NCBI RefSeq assembly: GCF_016900875.1
Contig: NZ_JAFEUM010000002.1
Span: 186,001 to 250,000, forward strand
Reading direction: 5' to 3'
Source of the DNA: Vibrio ulleungensis
Lineage (GTDB): Bacteria > Pseudomonadota > Gammaproteobacteria > Enterobacterales > Vibrionaceae
DNA length: 64,000 nt
This document shows positions 18,700 to 27,349 of this stretch, piece by piece. Every line of letters begins with the position of its first letter. Position 1 is the stretch's first letter. The notes beneath the pieces were generated by a model. The model was not told where the DNA came from. It did no database searches and was given only the letters and a program-made list of their open reading frames with translations. The position numbers and the translations under genes are program-made.

Positions 18700-19818
18700 C
18701 TAGTACCCCATAAGGTGCATATAGCCAGCACCTTGATGAGTACCTGTTACTTTGACTGCTCCTGACCAGTATGGCACTAAAGATGGCAGCCATTGTGTAT
18801 AGTTTAAGGCGTCTACCACGACATCAACTTGCTGAGACTCAATGGTAATTGCCCACGTCACGGGAATTTTTTTGCCACCATTTTGATATGAGTGCTTAAT
18901 CGGGCGGATAATAATATCGTCGTCCCCCAATTTGATCATTCTTCCCGATTTATCAATAAGCGCACCATATACATACGGAAGCTGCTCATTAATTCTAGAC
19001 AATGTGATAGATAGGTTTCTGCCATCTTGTAACCGGACACCAAAACGGTCCCAGCCAAGTAGCTTGCTCTCAAGGATATTGGAGCCCCACTCTTTGGAAA
19101 ACCATCCTGTCCCACTCACTTCAATCTTCTTGCCATCAAGATCGATTGTGCCGGTAACATTTAAAAATGGTGCACCAAATTCGTAACTGGCGACAGGTAG
19201 GAGATCGTGCTTAGGTCGATAGCCTTCATCACCTTCAAGGACATATGGACCCACTGAGAACGAATTCAGATCTAAAGAAAACGTTTTGGTATCAATAGTA
19301 AGCTTTCCAGGCAACGGGTAACGCGTCAGAGCCTTCCACTGCCAGCTATCAATCCAAAACAGGAAAGGCTTCGTTTCAACACCGACTTGTCCAATGCCAC
19401 CGCGAGCAATACGTTGCTCAAATAGATTGATTTCCCGAGTCGACAACGCTGCATTCGATACGTACACCTGTGGCTGTTTCCAGCCTTTACCGCGATGCTC
19501 ATCTAATGCAATACGAAACACATCCCACGACACCCAATATTCATTCCCCTCTTGATCTTTTAATAAAGCAAAGTACGTACTGGATTCGTGCTGATAATCT
19601 AGATGGAAGTTAAAATCGTCAGGTAACTTAACTGCTTTGCCGGGCAGTACGGGTTCAAATACCGTAAATACGTTTATCTCTCGATTGGCAAAGGTGCTCG
19701 AACTTTCGGTGCTTTGTTGGGCAATGAATGTGTAACGAGCGGCAAACGCAATTAGGAAAACCGCTATAGCCATCACAGCAGCAAACGCCGTTTTCTTGGT
19801 GGTAGTATTAATTCCCAT
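18700..19818 (-). CDS. AttH/CrtC-like lipocalin-domain protein of an ABC system
   Basis: The 372-residue protein has one N-terminal membrane anchor (AAVMAIAVFLIAFAARYTF) and then a soluble beta-rich region. The central part (DYQHESSTYFALLKDQEGNE, then GTGWFSKEWGSN and WDRFGVRLQDGRNLSI) is typical of the AttH/CrtC lipocalin-like family, which pairs with MacB/FtsX-type ABC transporters. It should face the periplasm. Its start overlaps the stop of the permease gene, so it is the third gene of ATPase-permease-lipocalin. The cargo is unknown; a hydrophobic ligand such as a lipid or lipoprotein is an inference from the lipocalin fold. Confidence 0.8.
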   Translation of the reverse strand: MGINTTTKKTAFAAVMAIAVFLIAFAARYTFIAQQSTESSSTFANREINVFTVFEPVLPGKAVKLPDDFNFHLDYQHESSTYFALLKDQEGNEYWVSWDVFRIALDEHRGKGWKQPQVYVSNAALSTREINLFEQRIARGGIGQVGVETKPFLFWIDSWQWKALTRYPLPGKLTIDTKTFSLDLNSFSVGPYVLEGDEGYRPKHDLLPVASYEFGAPFLNVTGTIDLDGKKIEVSGTGWFSKEWGSNILESKLLGWDRFGVRLQDGRNLSITLSRINEQLPYVYGALIDKSGRMIKLGDDDIIIRPIKHSYQNGGKKIPVTWAITIESQQVDVVVDALNYTQWLPSLVPYWSGAVKVTGTHQGAGYMHLMGY

Positions 19819-22271
19819 TACAACGCGTCTCTAAGCGACTTCATAGGCGATCGAATAATGACCTGCCAAATAGGGAAAATTCCGGCCACGACCAAAGCAA
19901 GCAACGCAATTGCGATCGTTTTCGCGTATTCCCACGGTATTACATGTACTTGCATTGTCCATCCAAAAGCAAATTTTAATATCAGCTCCACAACATTGTT
20001 GGCTAAAGCCAGCCCTAATGGAAGAGCGATGAGGGTAGAAATCAAACCAAACATCAGCAGCTGCAACCCGCCAATGGTTAATAATTCTGCCGTCGAAATA
20101 CCAAAACAACGCATTAAGATAGTATTACGCTGGCGGGATATTTCGCCGGCTAAAGTGGATAAAAATATCCCAAATACGGCGATCACTAAGGTAATGTTGC
20201 CTAGTGAGTCGGCAATACCAAAGGTGCGATCAAACAGCGCCATAGCACGTGCATGCAATATTTCATTTTCTACAATGCGCTCCGCAGGTAAACGGTATTT
20301 TTGAACCAACTTACCGACTAACTCACCACGATCTGATTTGTCATAAAGGTCAATCCCGAGCGCAATGCTGCCATTTGTTTTAAGCGTCGCTTTCCAACTG
20401 CCATGGGACACCAGCACTTGGTCGTACGGGTTACCATAATCGTAGTATACTCCTGTGACTAACCAGTCTTGCCCAAGTGGCGCAGGCAGCGGAATTTTTT
20501 GGCCAATTCTAATATTGTTTTTAAGCGCCATAGATTCACTGATCATCACCGAACGGCTCGAGTGCAGCATCTCCCAAAACATTGGCATGGTAACTTTTAC
20601 TGACAAGCCATTAAGTTCTTCAAGGCTCGAACCAATACTGACAACATCCAATGTCCCTTTTGGTGTAGGAAGTTCAGCTTCCCAACGATGCCATACACCT
20701 TTGACCTCGGGTTGACGAAGTAGCCATCTAGAAACAATATCCGCACTCTCTTTTGACGGAGAAACGTAAATGTCGGCAGCCAAACGTTGTTCAAGCCATT
20801 TGTGTGTCGTTGCTCTGAAACTACCTACCACGGTTTCTACACCAATATTTGCTGTCATGGCGAGAGTAAACGCCATCATCGCCAAACCTCGATAACTCAT
20901 ACTCGCAGCAGCATCAGCAAAAAACAGCCTTACTTTCATGCTTTTGAGCCTAAATGAGAGCTGGTTGAGCACTTCAAATACGACAAACGGCATAAACAAA
21001 GCAACCCCTACCAGCATCAGTGCAATGATGACAAAACCAGAAAAAATGGTCTGCGGCGCCTGATAAATAGCCAGAGCGATGGTGCATAGAACCGCGGCAA
21101 TAAGGGCTTGCCAGGAAAACTCTTTACCAGCAAAGCGAACCAACGACAACCTCGCGGTCAATCGAATGGGTTGAGAACGAAGCAAGCGAATCAATGGCCA
21201 AAAGCACGAAATCGCTGCACCACAGATCACCATTAATAAACTATAGCGACTCCAGTTCCAGCTCCAATTAAGCTTTAACTCTACATTAGCGTTATACAGC
21301 GCACCCAGACTGCTCGATACTGCAGGTAATAGCTGATTTGCTAACATCAGTCCAAACGCGTTACCCAAGATCCAACTGACTAAGACAAGTAGTACTAATT
21401 CTATGGTTAATGCAATTATCAACTGCCAACCTGCAACACCAGCTTGTCTTAAAATCCCGACGATAGGCTGCCTTTGTATAAGAGATAGTGACATCGCTTG
21501 GTAAAAAATAAAAAGACCAACCAGAAATGAAAGCATACCCAACGCGGTCAAATTAAGATGGAAGGCCTGCGTTAGAGCAATTAATTCGGATTGGTCACTC
21601 TTTTTAAGCTTCATACCAGGAGGTAAAGACTCAGCCAAAGCATTGAGTTTTGCTTGCGGCATCTCGCTACAGCCAATGAAGGAAAGGCCTGAACTCTGAC
21701 GAATTTCGCGAATATAGGCGAGATCAGCCAGCAAATTAGGCCCTTTTACAAACTCGTCTTTATCTAAAACTACCGGTCCAATCGAATTACCATTCATTAA
21801 AGGAATGACATCGCCATTTTCCCAATCCATAAAGTCCAAAAATGCTTGGCTCGCTAAGACCGGGTGAGGATGCTCTAGCAATCTCAACAATGTTAGCTGA
21901 TCAAGAGAGTCACTGGAGTTTAATTGTATGAGTGAAAGAGGGTCAGTGCCCACAATGGTCACGTCGACACCATCTTCGGTACGGACTCGATAAAATTCGA
22001 AGGGGGCACATTGACTGTAGCCTTGGCGTCGTAAGTGGACGTAGAAGGCTTGCGGAATTTTGTTCGCTATATTTTGTGGAACAATGCGATAAGGCAAAGG
22101 GTTTGCAAAAAGCCGCCCACCCGTTTCGTAGCTGCTTTGAGCATGCTGGTTAATGGCCAGCACGCCGACTAATATAGAAACACCCAACGTCAACCCTAGC
22201 CAAACCATTAAGATTTGAAGTGGATGTCGCCGGTAATGACCAAGTAGTGCTTTAACTACGGGCCATATCAT
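19818..22271 (-). CDS. FtsX/MacB-type ABC permease
   Basis: The 817-residue membrane protein has an N-terminal helix (QILMVWLGLTLGVSILVGVLAI), a large periplasmic domain to about residue 230, a block of helices (about 240-440), a second periplasmic domain and three C-terminal helices. This duplicated FtsX layout resembles E. coli YbbP. Such transporters act by mechanotransmission on periplasmic or envelope substrates rather than classical import. It overlaps the ATPase gene by 20 bases and the lipocalin gene by one, so the three are coupled. The long antisense frames along this gene are shadows. Confidence 0.85.
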   Translation of the reverse strand: MIWPVVKALLGHYRRHPLQILMVWLGLTLGVSILVGVLAINQHAQSSYETGGRLFANPLPYRIVPQNIANKIPQAFYVHLRRQGYSQCAPFEFYRVRTEDGVDVTIVGTDPLSLIQLNSSDSLDQLTLLRLLEHPHPVLASQAFLDFMDWENGDVIPLMNGNSIGPVVLDKDEFVKGPNLLADLAYIREIRQSSGLSFIGCSEMPQAKLNALAESLPPGMKLKKSDQSELIALTQAFHLNLTALGMLSFLVGLFIFYQAMSLSLIQRQPIVGILRQAGVAGWQLIIALTIELVLLVLVSWILGNAFGLMLANQLLPAVSSSLGALYNANVELKLNWSWNWSRYSLLMVICGAAISCFWPLIRLLRSQPIRLTARLSLVRFAGKEFSWQALIAAVLCTIALAIYQAPQTIFSGFVIIALMLVGVALFMPFVVFEVLNQLSFRLKSMKVRLFFADAAASMSYRGLAMMAFTLAMTANIGVETVVGSFRATTHKWLEQRLAADIYVSPSKESADIVSRWLLRQPEVKGVWHRWEAELPTPKGTLDVVSIGSSLEELNGLSVKVTMPMFWEMLHSSRSVMISESMALKNNIRIGQKIPLPAPLGQDWLVTGVYYDYGNPYDQVLVSHGSWKATLKTNGSIALGIDLYDKSDRGELVGKLVQKYRLPAERIVENEILHARAMALFDRTFGIADSLGNITLVIAVFGIFLSTLAGEISRQRNTILMRCFGISTAELLTIGGLQLLMFGLISTLIALPLGLALANNVVELILKFAFGWTMQVHVIPWEYAKTIAIALLALVVAGIFPIWQVIIRSPMKSLRDAL

Positions 22272-22932
22272 TCAATACTCCTCCTTGAAGGCGAATGGTT
22301 CTTTCCATGTATTCCGCTACTTTATTACTGTGTGTGACCAACAATAATGTACACCCTAGATCACGGGTAAGTTTGGTCAACAGCCGCATTACTGCCTCGG
22401 CGTTTCGTTCATCAAGGCTTCCCGTTGGCTCATCCGCAAGCAGTAACTTCGGTTCCATATAGAGTGCACGTGCGATTGCCGCTCGCTGTTGCTGCCCACC
22501 CGATAGCTCTTCTGGATAACGCCCAAGCAACGGCAATAAGTCTAGCGCAGACATAATCATCCGCCACAAGCCATCGTCGTTGTCATGCCCTTTTAACTGG
22601 CGACAAAAACGAACGTTATCGGCAACATTTAGCGTTGGGATCAAATTATACTGTTGAAAGACGTTGCCAATATTGTTTCGTCTAAATTTGGCACGGTTGT
22701 TCTCTTTGTAACGATGCATGGCAAAATCATCAAACCAGATCTCACCTTTATCTACCTTATCTAAACCAGCAATTAAATTGAGCAGCGTACTCTTTCCAGA
22801 GCCGCTTTCTCCCATAAGGGCTATTTGTTCACCTTGCTCTAGGATCAGTTCAGCGCCCTGAAGCACAGGGTGGAACTCTTCTCCATCAACGAAACCTTTA
22901 CTCAGGTTTTTAAGTGTGAGCATGCAAGACAT
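22252..22932 (-). CDS. ABC transporter ATPase, LolD/MacB/YbbA type
   Basis: The 226-residue nucleotide-binding subunit drives the adjacent FtsX-type permease. It shows Walker A GESGSGKST, a Q-loop (NVFQQYNLIPTLNV), the signature LSGGQQQRAAIARAL, Walker B LLLADEPTGSLD and the H-loop LLVTHSN. The LIPTLNVADNV region is characteristic of the LolD/MacB/YbbA branch. It is the first gene of its operon and is divergent from the SDR gene. The 219-base gap up to 23152 shows no clear operator. Confidence 0.92.
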   Translation of the reverse strand: MSCMLTLKNLSKGFVDGEEFHPVLQGAELILEQGEQIALMGESGSGKSTLLNLIAGLDKVDKGEIWFDDFAMHRYKENNRAKFRRNNIGNVFQQYNLIPTLNVADNVRFCRQLKGHDNDDGLWRMIMSALDLLPLLGRYPEELSGGQQQRAAIARALYMEPKLLLADEPTGSLDERNAEAVMRLLTKLTRDLGCTLLLVTHSNKVAEYMERTIRLQGGVLNDMARS

Positions 22933-23151
22933 GTCCTTAAGTTAAGCGACCATGAAATCTACTACATTATGTGGTCTAAAAAAAGCATTCGTTAACAAAT
23001 TGATTACAAACGTACTATTTGTCTAGATGTTATGGTAGAACCAGACAATTAGGCTACCCTTTTAACTGTGCTGCACGAAACACATCAATACTACTGTGTA
23101 TTTCGACTATCACATTGAACTTTATCAATAATAAGAGCCACAGAGGTAAAA

Positions 23152-24612
23152 TTGAATCAAAACATACTAGTGATTGGTGCGAACGGTTATATTGGCAGCA
23201 ATTTGGTGCCACATTTACTGAATCAAGGCCATAAGGTTGTCGCATGCAGTCGGCAAACCGATCTTCTTGCTCAGCGACTTGATACCCACCGTAACTTGAC
23301 GATCCGCCCATTAGACTTAGCCAATCAAGCTCAAATCCAAGCAGCACTCTCAGAACCATTTGATGTTATATATTTTTTGGTTCATGGTATGGCACAAGGC
23401 GTTGATTTTCTCGAGTTTGAGCTAGAGTGGGCCTCTAATCTAACTCAGCAACTCTCACCAGAATTGGCTGGGCGAATTATCTACCTTAGTTCGCTAATGC
23501 CAGAAAACACTGATAGCAAGCACCTTATTGCTCGTAAGAAAACGGGCGAAAGGCTTCGGCAAGGTCCAGTTCCTGTAGTAGAAGTTCGTTCGGGAGTCGT
23601 CGTTGGTCCTGGTTCAGCCGCCTTTGAAATTATGCGCGATATTGTTTGTCACCTCCCCTACATCGTCGCGCCAAGGTGGGTTGATCAGCAGTCCAACCCG
23701 ATAGCGTTGGACGATTTACTGTTCTATTTAACCGAACTGATCACTCTACCGTTGAACCAAGAACGAGACCCAATTATTGATGTTTCAGGCCCAGATGTTT
23801 TGTCGTACGCCGAACAGTTTTCAATCATCGCTAAACACGCTAATGTTAAACACAAATTATGGCGTTTTTCGTCTCTGTCACCAAAGTTTGCAAGCCTTTG
23901 GTTACGGGTTTTAACGTCCGTCCCTCACACCATAGGCCAGGCTCTTCTGGAAGGTTTAAAACACGATTTCGTAGGTAATAACCAGAAAATAGAGCAGCTC
24001 TATCCCCGTCAGTTGATCTCTTTTGATGACGCCGTCGCTTCAACGCTGCGTAGCGAAGGCGAATTTGTGAAAAGCGAAGTGTGGGGGTTCGATGAAGCCG
24101 CGCTCAAGCGCTGGCAGCCAGGTTATGGGTACTACCCAAAAGTTGCAGGCGCCAGTATTGCTACTGACTGTACACCAACCCAGTTATGGGATGTGATCAT
24201 GGGGCTTGGCAGCCCTAAACAAGGTTATTTCTATGCCAATGGTCTGTGGCGTCTACGCGAGTGGTTGGATTTTTTTGTTGGGGGCGGTAAACCCATTAGA
24301 CGCCAACCTCAAGGCCGCGAATTACAACTAGGCGACCATATAGATTCATGGAAGGTCATTCGTATTGAGCCTAATCGATTTGTCTCTTTACTGTTTGGAA
24401 TGAAAGGCCCAGGTTTAGGAAGGCTCGAGTTTACGGTTAAACAAATTGAGCAAGAGCAAGCCTTAAAATGCGAATTAAGCGTTAAGGCTTGGTGGCACCC
24501 ACAAGGTTTTTGGGGGCTTATCTATTGGTACGCTATGTTTCCAGCTCATTTGTTTATATTTAGAGGCATGGTACGAGCAATTGTTCGTAAAGCTCAAAAG
24601 CGCACCTCTTAA
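23152..24612 (+). CDS. SDR-family oxidoreductase with C-terminal DUF2867 domain
   Basis: The N-terminal half is an atypical short-chain dehydrogenase with the dinucleotide-binding motif GANGYIGSNLV at residues 8-18, expected to bind NAD(P). From about residue 330 the protein continues with a DUF2867 region (ATDCTPTQLWDVIMGLG, LEFTVKQIEQEQALKCELSV), a START/SRPBCC-like fold, ending near a hydrophobic segment (GLIYWYAMFPAHLFIFRGM). The substrate is unknown; the two-domain form is common in proteobacteria. The start is TTG, chosen for the AGAGGT ribosome site seven bases before it. Confidence 0.8.
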   Translation: MNQNILVIGANGYIGSNLVPHLLNQGHKVVACSRQTDLLAQRLDTHRNLTIRPLDLANQAQIQAALSEPFDVIYFLVHGMAQGVDFLEFELEWASNLTQQLSPELAGRIIYLSSLMPENTDSKHLIARKKTGERLRQGPVPVVEVRSGVVVGPGSAAFEIMRDIVCHLPYIVAPRWVDQQSNPIALDDLLFYLTELITLPLNQERDPIIDVSGPDVLSYAEQFSIIAKHANVKHKLWRFSSLSPKFASLWLRVLTSVPHTIGQALLEGLKHDFVGNNQKIEQLYPRQLISFDDAVASTLRSEGEFVKSEVWGFDEAALKRWQPGYGYYPKVAGASIATDCTPTQLWDVIMGLGSPKQGYFYANGLWRLREWLDFFVGGGKPIRRQPQGRELQLGDHIDSWKVIRIEPNRFVSLLFGMKGPGLGRLEFTVKQIEQEQALKCELSVKAWWHPQGFWGLIYWYAMFPAHLFIFRGMVRAIVRKAQKRTS

Positions 24613-24620
24613 GACTAGTT

Positions 24621-25298
24621 TTACACTGGTGTCGGAAACGCGTTTGGGATCTCAGGGCGCGTTTTTCCACAGTTTTCAGGAAACACCCAGTATAGGCCGT
24701 GGTATTTGATCACCGACTTGTAATCACTTTGTTTATGCACCAACAGCCCTACTTGCATCGCGGTTTCTATAAACTGCTGATGATCGCCTCTAACAAACAC
24801 TCTAATCGGTTTGTGAAGTCGTTCAGCCTCAGAACCATCAATAGCTTCAAACCACTCTTCGCACTCTTTAGCGCACATTACAACCGAACTTTTGCCCTCA
24901 GTAAACACTTGGTTTTTGCCAGTGATTTCAAATTCGTTTGTCCAGCTCCATCCGGCCTCTTCCAAGCGATCCAGCAATTGATTGATATGCAAATCCGTAA
25001 CAGGCTGCAACTCTTCCATCGACGGTAATAATTGCTGGTAAAACGACTGTAAGCGAAGAAACTCTGTATACAGAGCACTGCTATTGCCACTGCTTCGTGC
25101 CATTTTTTGCCAGCCAATTAAGTCCTTCGCGACGCAGCTGTCATAGCGCTGTTTTTTAATGCTATTGGTGATCCATCGCGCCAAATAATTGGTATTGCTC
25201 ACTGGGGTATTGGCCACTTTCTTAGACTCATGAGCTACCGCTAGCTCTCCGATCGCGTCATCTAGCACGCTGCGGATCTGTTGAACATAGATATTCAT
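24621..25298 (-). CDS. DUF2913-like protein of unknown function
   Basis: The 225-residue soluble protein has no signal or membrane segment. The conserved-looking parts are NTNYLARWITNSIKKQRYDSCVAKDLIGWQ and the C-terminal KYHGLYWVFPENC. I associate these with the DUF2913 family found in vibrios and relatives, with moderate certainty. The ATG at 25298 overlaps the MFS stop (TAATG) and has GGGGAG upstream; a longer frame to 25376 lies wholly within the MFS gene and is not used. It is the last gene of rsuA-bcr-DUF2913 and converges on the SDR gene. Confidence 0.72.
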   Translation of the reverse strand: MNIYVQQIRSVLDDAIGELAVAHESKKVANTPVSNTNYLARWITNSIKKQRYDSCVAKDLIGWQKMARSSGNSSALYTEFLRLQSFYQQLLPSMEELQPVTDLHINQLLDRLEEAGWSWTNEFEITGKNQVFTEGKSSVVMCAKECEEWFEAIDGSEAERLHKPIRVFVRGDHQQFIETAMQVGLLVHKQSDYKSVIKYHGLYWVFPENCGKTRPEIPNAFPTPV

Positions 25299-26488
25299 TA
25301 AGCTTTTCTCCCCAAGGTAATATAAAACGCTACAGACAACATAGAACAAAAGGCCATAGTAACCAGCATTGGCCAACTCTGTTCGCTTGGCATTAAGGTG
25401 ATGGCAAAGCCAACTAAACCACCCACCCCAAATCTCAATGTGCCGGCAAGCGATGAAGCGGTTCCCGCAATACTCGGATACTCTTCAAGTAACAGTGCCA
25501 TCGTATTACTGCCTATTATCGACATAACACCAACAAAAAGCATCACGCTGGGGACAATCACCCATAACCCTAAGTCAAACACCCAAGCAGACAACAGCCC
25601 TAGACCGGCGATTGATTGAATGGTGAGTCCTAAACGAATCATGTAGTGCGAACCTTTTTGCTTCACAATTCGGCCGTTCAATGTGGTCATCATAATTAAT
25701 GTCACTACATTGAGCCCAAACAGGTAACCAAAGTGTTCTGGCGCTACACCATAAATATCGATATAGACGAATGAACCCGCGGTTAAGAATGCGAACATCC
25801 CCGAAAATGAAAACGCGCCGCACAACACCAGTCCAAGTACGACTTTATTAGTTAGCAGTTTCGCGTAGTTTTGCAACGTTGACTTTAAGCGTAAAGGTTG
25901 CCTTTTTTCTACCGGCAAGGTTTCTGGGATGTATTTTAAAATAGCGACCAAAATGAGTATCGCGTACACCACTAATACGCCGAAGATAAATCGCCAACCT
26001 AAGAACACCGATAAATAGCCACCAATTAATGGTGCGGCTAACGGCGCAACGGTCATTACCAGCGTAATAAAAGACATGGTTCGCGCAAAATCTTCTCGCT
26101 GGAACATGTCCCGCACTACTGCTTGGATCACAACAGCGGCAGCAGCGCCTGCAAAGCCTTGTATTGCCCGTACAGCAATTAACGTATCGATGTTAGGTGC
26201 GAAGGTACATCCAATCGCGGCCAGCCCAAAGGCTGCGACACCCGCCACCAATACAGGTTTACGCCCATAACTGTCTGCCAATGGCCCATGCAACAGTTGC
26301 CCTAGCGCAAATCCTACCGTGTAGATAGTAAGCGTCACTTGAACACGGTTTGCTTCTGTACCTAACCCATCAGCAATCGCGGGCATTGCGGGTAAATAAA
26401 GGTCAATTGCCAGTGGTGTTATTGCACTGATTGCACCGAGTAAAATAAATAGAAAAAGACTCAGCTTTGGGGCTTGAACTTGGTTCAT
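25298..26488 (-). CDS. bcr: Bcr/CflA-family drug-resistance MFS transporter
   Basis: This is a twelve-helix, 396-residue major facilitator of the DHA1 Bcr/CflA branch, expected to export drugs or amino-acid metabolites with protons. The family hallmarks are TPLAIDLYLPAMPAIA in helix 1, the motif-A loop GPLADSYGRKPVLV, and the motif-C-like PLAAPLIGGYL. E. coli has bcr beside rsuA, yejH and rplY, and the same order holds here, supporting true orthology. The start overlaps the rsuA stop by four bases (ATGA), so translation is coupled. Confidence 0.9.
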   Translation of the reverse strand: MNQVQAPKLSLFLFILLGAISAITPLAIDLYLPAMPAIADGLGTEANRVQVTLTIYTVGFALGQLLHGPLADSYGRKPVLVAGVAAFGLAAIGCTFAPNIDTLIAVRAIQGFAGAAAAVVIQAVVRDMFQREDFARTMSFITLVMTVAPLAAPLIGGYLSVFLGWRFIFGVLVVYAILILVAILKYIPETLPVEKRQPLRLKSTLQNYAKLLTNKVVLGLVLCGAFSFSGMFAFLTAGSFVYIDIYGVAPEHFGYLFGLNVVTLIMMTTLNGRIVKQKGSHYMIRLGLTIQSIAGLGLLSAWVFDLGLWVIVPSVMLFVGVMSIIGSNTMALLLEEYPSIAGTASSLAGTLRFGVGGLVGFAITLMPSEQSWPMLVTMAFCSMLSVAFYITLGRKA

Positions 26489-27198
26489 TCATGTTCCTTT
26501 GATCTAGGCCATACGGAAAGGATTTCTTGTTCGGTGAGATCTCGGTACTCGCCTGGCTCTAAGTCTTGGTCAAGAGTGATCGCACCGATCGACTCTCGAT
26601 GCAATCCTTCTACTTTGTTTCCGAGCGCGGCAAACATGCGCTTAACTTGATGGTATTTCCCTTCAGAAATGGTTAAGCGAGCGGTATGTAAGTCAATTTG
26701 TTCCATCACACCGGGTTTTGTCGGCTCTTTTTCATTTCGAAGCAATATCCCCTGCTCTATCTCAGTGGCATAGTGCGATTGAATTGGGTCAGCAAGCTCT
26801 ACTAGGTAGGTTTTGGAACACTTGTGTTTTGGTGACGTGATTCGATGGGACCATTGCCCGTCATCGGTAATCAACACTAATCCTGTGGTATCCACATCCA
26901 AACGGCCAGCAAAATGCAAGTCGTCATAACGAACCTCGTCTAACAATACAAACGCGGTATGATTAAATCCATCTTCATGCGAGCAAACAAAGCCCTCTGG
27001 CTTGTAGAGCATAATATAACGAGGTCCCTTGAGGGTTAATTCCCGTTCCTGCCAACACACCGAATCTTGGTCAGAGACTTTCGTTGACCCGCTTTTCACT
27101 GTTTTTTGATTAAGTTCTATGGCACCTGACTTGAGAAGTTTGGTCGCTTCTTTGCGAGTGACTCCTAAACAGTCACAAAGAAATTTGTCTAACCGCAT
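26485..27198 (-). CDS. rsuA: RsuA, 16S rRNA pseudouridine(516) synthase
   Basis: RsuA isomerises U516 of 16S rRNA during 30S assembly. An N-terminal S4 RNA-binding domain (MRLDKFLCDCLGVTRKEA...) is followed by the synthase domain, with the catalytic aspartate in GRLDVDTTGLVLITDDG and the later motifs KTYLVELA and ISEGKYHQVKRMFAALGN. The ATG at 27198 matches the family N-terminus and gives 237 residues; the frame runs on to 27249 but lacks similarity there. It heads the operon with bcr and is divergent from radD. Confidence 0.95.
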   Translation of the reverse strand: MRLDKFLCDCLGVTRKEATKLLKSGAIELNQKTVKSGSTKVSDQDSVCWQERELTLKGPRYIMLYKPEGFVCSHEDGFNHTAFVLLDEVRYDDLHFAGRLDVDTTGLVLITDDGQWSHRITSPKHKCSKTYLVELADPIQSHYATEIEQGILLRNEKEPTKPGVMEQIDLHTARLTISEGKYHQVKRMFAALGNKVEGLHRESIGAITLDQDLEPGEYRDLTEQEILSVWPRSKEHE

Positions 27199-27349
27199 TA
27201 CTGCTACACCTATTATTACTTTGAGAGGATGGACGATGCTTGAAGGCACCCGTGCAAATGTTGCTTGCAGAAGGAGTGGACTAAGAAATCGAACGAAGGC
27301 ACTATTATACGAGTATTCGTCTTAATTGTGTGACAAATTTTACCTTCAG

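Noticed and set aside
19858..20304. 148-codon plus-strand frame inside the FtsX-type permease gene
   Set aside because: Antisense shadow with no ribosome site or recognisable domain.
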